This document shows, in pieces, positions 62,701-64,000 of a DNA stretch of 64,000 bases. The notes under the pieces are model-generated. The model made no database searches and had not been told where the DNA came from. It was given only the letters and a program-made list of their open reading frames with translations. The stretch is from Brevundimonas sp. ASV9. Lineage in GTDB: Bacteria > Pseudomonadota > Alphaproteobacteria > Caulobacterales > Caulobacteraceae. Position 1 is the first letter of the stretch. Each line of letters begins with the position of its first letter. The stretch spans positions 1-64,000 of the forward strand of contig NZ_JAELUF010000003.1 of assembly GCF_016429195.1 (NCBI RefSeq), given 5' to 3'. A program made the position numbers and the translations under genes.

Positions 62701-64000
62701 ACAAGACTGCGCCCAGGTCTGTCTGGGCCAAGAGCTTAAGGGCCAGCATGCTGACCATTTTTTGGAAATCCTCAGTCAGATAGGCTCCAGCCTGCATGCG
62801 CGGATCTGAGTTGCCCTGCTGTTGATAGTCTTGGCCGTAGTAGGTCTCGAGGGCCGTGACGATTCTGCCATCGACATATTTGCCTCGCCCCGTTTCGCTG
62901 ACGTTGCCTGCGCCCAACCAGGCGAAAGCGATCGCTTCAACGGTAGGAAGAATGCGTGCTGCATCGGCGACGTCGAAAGCGGCGAATGTCTCCAGCAACC
63001 TCGCGAGATGCGCATCACCGGCAGCGACGGAGTGGAGATCAAGCGCCCTGCCCCCACCCGATAGGTTGGGTAGACCTGCGATCTGCGCAGGAATTTCCAC
63101 AGGGTTAGGCGAGCGAGTGGTTTCGGCGTCGTAACGGAACCAGACGTCGGCGATCGCGCCAGTGGAGCCGTCAGTCCACTTAAAGGTTCCGGTTTCACTG
63201 ATCCAATTTCCAGCGTCTATAAGATCGGCAGGCTGCACCGCAAGAGAAATGCTCTTGATGCCTAGGTCAGCTAGGCCGAATAGTTCACTCGTCTCGCTCG
63301 ACCCATCACCATTCAAATCGCGCCAGATCTTCAGGTTGGCATAAACCGCGTCGCTCGAGTCGATCTTGCCATCAAAGTTTAGGTCATATTCAGCAAGTTC
63401 AGCAAATCCGCTGGCGCCACCGAGATCGTCCGGATCGCCAGGGTTAGGGATTGTATAGCTGTAACCGAACAATTCGTCGGCGCCGTCCACCCGTCCGTTG
63501 GTGTTGTGATCGAGCGTCAGGAAACCATCATCCGATCCAACCCAGCCGGTCCATTCTGCTAAGCCGTTCCGATCGATGTCGAAATAGGCTCCGGAATCGA
63601 CGAGCCGGATCAACTCCACGCCATCGCCGTCGAGATCGAACACGAGGGGGGAGCCCATGCCGCCACCGTTGCCGATGGGGTTGCCGCCGCCATTCGGACG
63701 CGGAGGTTCAGGAGTTTCTGGATTGTCGTTATCATCGTCGTCTTCCTCGCGGAGCGTGATGCCAAGGTCGCCGTCGGAGAAGTTGCGGACTGTGATCGTC
63801 TTGCCGTCGGCGACAATGATGAGGTCCGCGCCGCTCTGGGTGAAAGTGTACCCGGCGTCGCTTGTATAAGGACCGTCATCTCCCTCTGGTCGCGTCGCCT
63901 CTCCGGAGATGTATCTTCCGGACGAAAGGGCGAGCCGGTCCGCAGCCGTGGCGTCACGAACAACGTCTGTGTTCCCAACGAAGAAGACATCTGCGCCGTC
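56765..64000 (-). CDS. Giant RTX-type calcium-binding secreted protein (5' end outside window)
   Basis: At least 2411 residues. An ATG at 63658 is not the start: the same frame stays open to the window edge and reads DGADVFFVGNTDVVRDATAA, then a DDDDNDNPETPEPPRP linker. Parts from N to C: partial RTX-like region (63700-64000); EF-hand-like loops FDLDGDGVEL, FDIDRNGLAEW, DLNFDGKIDSSD, DLNGDGSSETSE (63260-63650); helical segment (about 62500-63200); about eleven RTX nonapeptide plus HCBP_related units (58100-62400), e.g. GGAGADFLQGGQGNDVYVFG; four related units of about 95 residues (about 56880-58120); a C-terminal tail likely to be the type I secretion signal (LWNTDGSRDYFVA). Exported by a type I system not seen here; a surface adhesin or biofilm protein is likely. 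Confidence 0.88.
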   Translation of the reverse strand, partial: DGADVFFVGNTDVVRDATAADRLALSSGRYISGEATRPEGDDGPYTSDAGYTFTQSGADLIIVADGKTITVRNFSDGDLGITLREEDDDDNDNPETPEPPRPNGGGNPIGNGGGMGSPLVFDLDGDGVELIRLVDSGAYFDIDRNGLAEWTGWVGSDDGFLTLDHNTNGRVDGADELFGYSYTIPNPGDPDDLGGASGFAELAEYDLNFDGKIDSSDAVYANLKIWRDLNGDGSSETSELFGLADLGIKSISLAVQPADLIDAGNWISETGTFKWTDGSTGAIADVWFRYDAETTRSPNPVEIPAQIAGLPNLSGGGRALDLHSVAAGDAHLARLLETFAAFDVADAARILPTVEAIAFAWLGAGNVSETGRGKYVDGRIVTALETYYGQDYQQQGNSDPRMQAGAYLTEDFQKMVSMLALKLLAQTDLGAVLLPGLDLKAGTVLTLNAEASLDGWIANLALKAPEDISDKHAFWLSAAKLIAYLQPTLGFATPDFVSAMDGIFEDEGLGFTYSSLIPQGSTSPVPMLFIGGDGGDSPIGRQSSITRFADGTYDNGDVFFGGRGNDILRGLTGNDTYIFTRKSGTDVIEEISKNGLLEAMEQDDDGDRNTIVFADDVVASELIFGRVGYSDLKISVPNGEGGFSVIVVRNYFSDPATILSEIRFSDGTYMSYADIQNRMPATAGADFIFVSTEGAPVDALSGDDRIVGNELDQTYVFGAGSGRDQLLDRGGDDTILFKAGLTASDLILQKVGQNLIVRLVGQTDNLTILNYFASDGDSRIETFRFSNGTFLDAVGIADILKAGTAGDDVLIGGDGADIMNGGAGADFLQGGQGNDVYVFGLGSDSDRIKDLRGEDTIQFGTGVTASDLRFARSGWYSENLVIQIAGTEDRLTIEGYFSNEDQRIETFAFVDGTTLSHGALEALIPSPTGTSDDENLYGTNGNDVLDGAGGDDYLSGGAGNDLYIFGQGYGSDFISDDDGADTLSFAPGVAFGDLTWDGAGSALVIRLAGSDDAVSIDTPFLGSGGIEFYAFADGLTLSQQDVLTLVFGGTPGDDIVHGIRWLEHVVDLGAGNDRFDGENGNTFAFGEGSGHDTISGVDLVVIKAGVGVADVSFSQEGGDAIVTITATGETLRVENLFGWGGLPNITLEFQDGGTLTAVEISAAILATAGTTGADEIRALSSGENVLNGGAGDDILTASYGTSIVEFGVGFGRDTVLEFGEGDWIRFDASIDPEDLTLSIIDNDLILAVGQDQLILEDFYFDYLGRPYTSSFAGIDFSGSADWSWNDVTSHFRTASIGGEWLLGGTSGDILTGIGGAETLLGGDGSDILAGGAGDGDILDGGNGGDTYRFNLGDGHDRLFEQRFDAGTDTISFGPGISKDDVEVDAIGWREVRINVSGTSDTLSINDLVAIESFVFADGVLTAGQIADLAIAAQNTTGNDLVEGFDVDSTYMGGGGDDVFNAGNAGNTFVFQDAFGHDVINGNAASDGWNEIVLVDLLPSEITIRQSLGENGEIQLVIASLSGDRSITLADWGENSRWGYGSDAGEFTVRFADDTIWDREAANTASMLNSSTSGDDFIVGDGDNETFDAGAGDDVIYGEGGSDVVVFGTGYGKDVFHGGQVQVAISGGLELSDLQFRREGGSYQDETYVVSIIGTDDEIRITDIGYAASDLSFMIGGLNYSYSSLSDLFHKGSARADRLKGSADGDIIEGLGGNDTLIGDSGGDSYVFGVQFGSDIIIESGGSEGLDLPATFEQDTVVFTAYNFADLVFSRVGDDLDDLLIVGGSGDRILIEDFYVSLTSPDSEPLYGIDRFIFADNTVMLRAAFDGVAADLSGNNTVETGNDGGVLEGGDGDDTLVGGRGNDTYVFGLGDKNDIIQDAGGGSDVISFKPGISALNVVSFRSGDDLVLQVEGAGGLSVTVAGQFAPRGPVVESFVFSDGTVWTWEEVRDAALAEEDGGEGDILGTAGDDFLIATAADDIIHGLGGDDWIDGAGGLDTIIFEGASEDFAWSRQADGSVMVSNSTTLATTRLYNVEFAKIGGDQEAFEIRELVADYGTAGDDDWIEGTAGADNLFGLGGDDTLAGRGGDDIIDGGGGEDVLSVAGAVADYVISRNADGTVSLVGAEGADTLINMEAIYFEGPSAWRSIESLIGQYGTQNDDSWIEGSANADNLYGLDGDDTLIGRAGDDVINGGDGYDQANFVGDFAEFVFTRQADGRITVTDTTLAEGIDTLIGVEAVYFEGSGTWAALNNLVANYGTSSDDDFVEGTAFSDHVYGLAGDDSLVGREGDDFLYGGEGFDQANYYGSSSNFSFTLNSDGTVTVTDLVGDEGSDVLDSIEAVYFDGDQMWGTIEDALGLGSAARSSSGATLTTGEYGISERIEGESVGHAPLWELTSGLLLPLWNTDGSRDYFVA

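Noticed and set aside
56765-63658. RTX gene starting at the ATG at 63658
   Set aside because: The same frame is open and protein-like to the window end, so this Met is internal.

Overview
The window is high-GC DNA from an alphaproteobacterium, most likely Caulobacterales (a Brevundimonas-like organism). The evidence is a GAAC-N7-GAAC LexA box before imuA, GGAAC-N16/17-CGTT promoters of the general-stress sigma factor EcfG (SigT) type, the imuA/imuB/dnaE2 mutasome, a periplasm-facing TonB receptor, and dense operons with ATGA/GTGA overlaps. Genus is inference; no rRNA or complete tRNA gene was seen.

Layout. 1-2623: the Gly/Asn/Pro-rich tail of an upstream gene, then a coupled CHASE2-(degenerate GGDEF)-EAL protein. 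3085-5215: a ZnuD-like TonB receptor with a Zur-like operator and a strong terminator hairpin. 5260-5930: a small membrane protein and a lone helix-hairpin-helix (HhH) protein. 6180-17844: a DISARM-like anti-phage operon (DrmE-like gene broken by a frameshift, DrmA helicase, DrmB, DrmC phospholipase-D protein, N6-adenine methylase), with a convergent HEPN-motif gene at 17860-18561. 18857-23374: housekeeping and DNA-damage genes (SRAP, DUF1810, imuA, imuB). 23571-26780: SemiSWEET, DUF3182, hydrolase, and a DUF2171/HhH stress operon. 26927-33234 (minus): a tightly overlapped seven-gene operon of glycosyltransferases, a PIG-L deacetylase, a methyltransferase and an acyl-CoA dehydrogenase. 33504-40885: a stress cluster with three Crp/Fnr regulators, Mn catalase, hemerythrin, SRPBCC protein and Zn-alcohol dehydrogenase. 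41108-47495: esterase, exonuclease III, alkB-dinB, and divergent dnaE2.

47881-64000 looks like accessory DNA: small membrane proteins, a divergent XRE pair with a palindromic operator, and a large serine recombinase whose last codons are the 3' part of a tRNA-Met gene on the opposite strand. A tyrosine integrase follows directly. Then come small secreted proteins, a LysR remnant, and a giant RTX-type secreted protein that runs off the right edge.

How the genes fit together: (i) the SOS mutasome is split into imuA-imuB (about 21-23 kb) and dnaE2 with dinB-alkB (about 42-47 kb), both loci carrying LexA-type boxes; (ii) EcfG-type promoters link the DUF2171/HhH operon, SemiSWEET, the 33.5 kb stress gene and probably Mn catalase, possibly also the glycan operon; (iii) the DISARM-like locus mixes class 2 (DrmE-like) and class 1 (adenine methylase) components. 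Two probable one-base deletions (near 8090 and 33590) may be real mutations or assembly errors.
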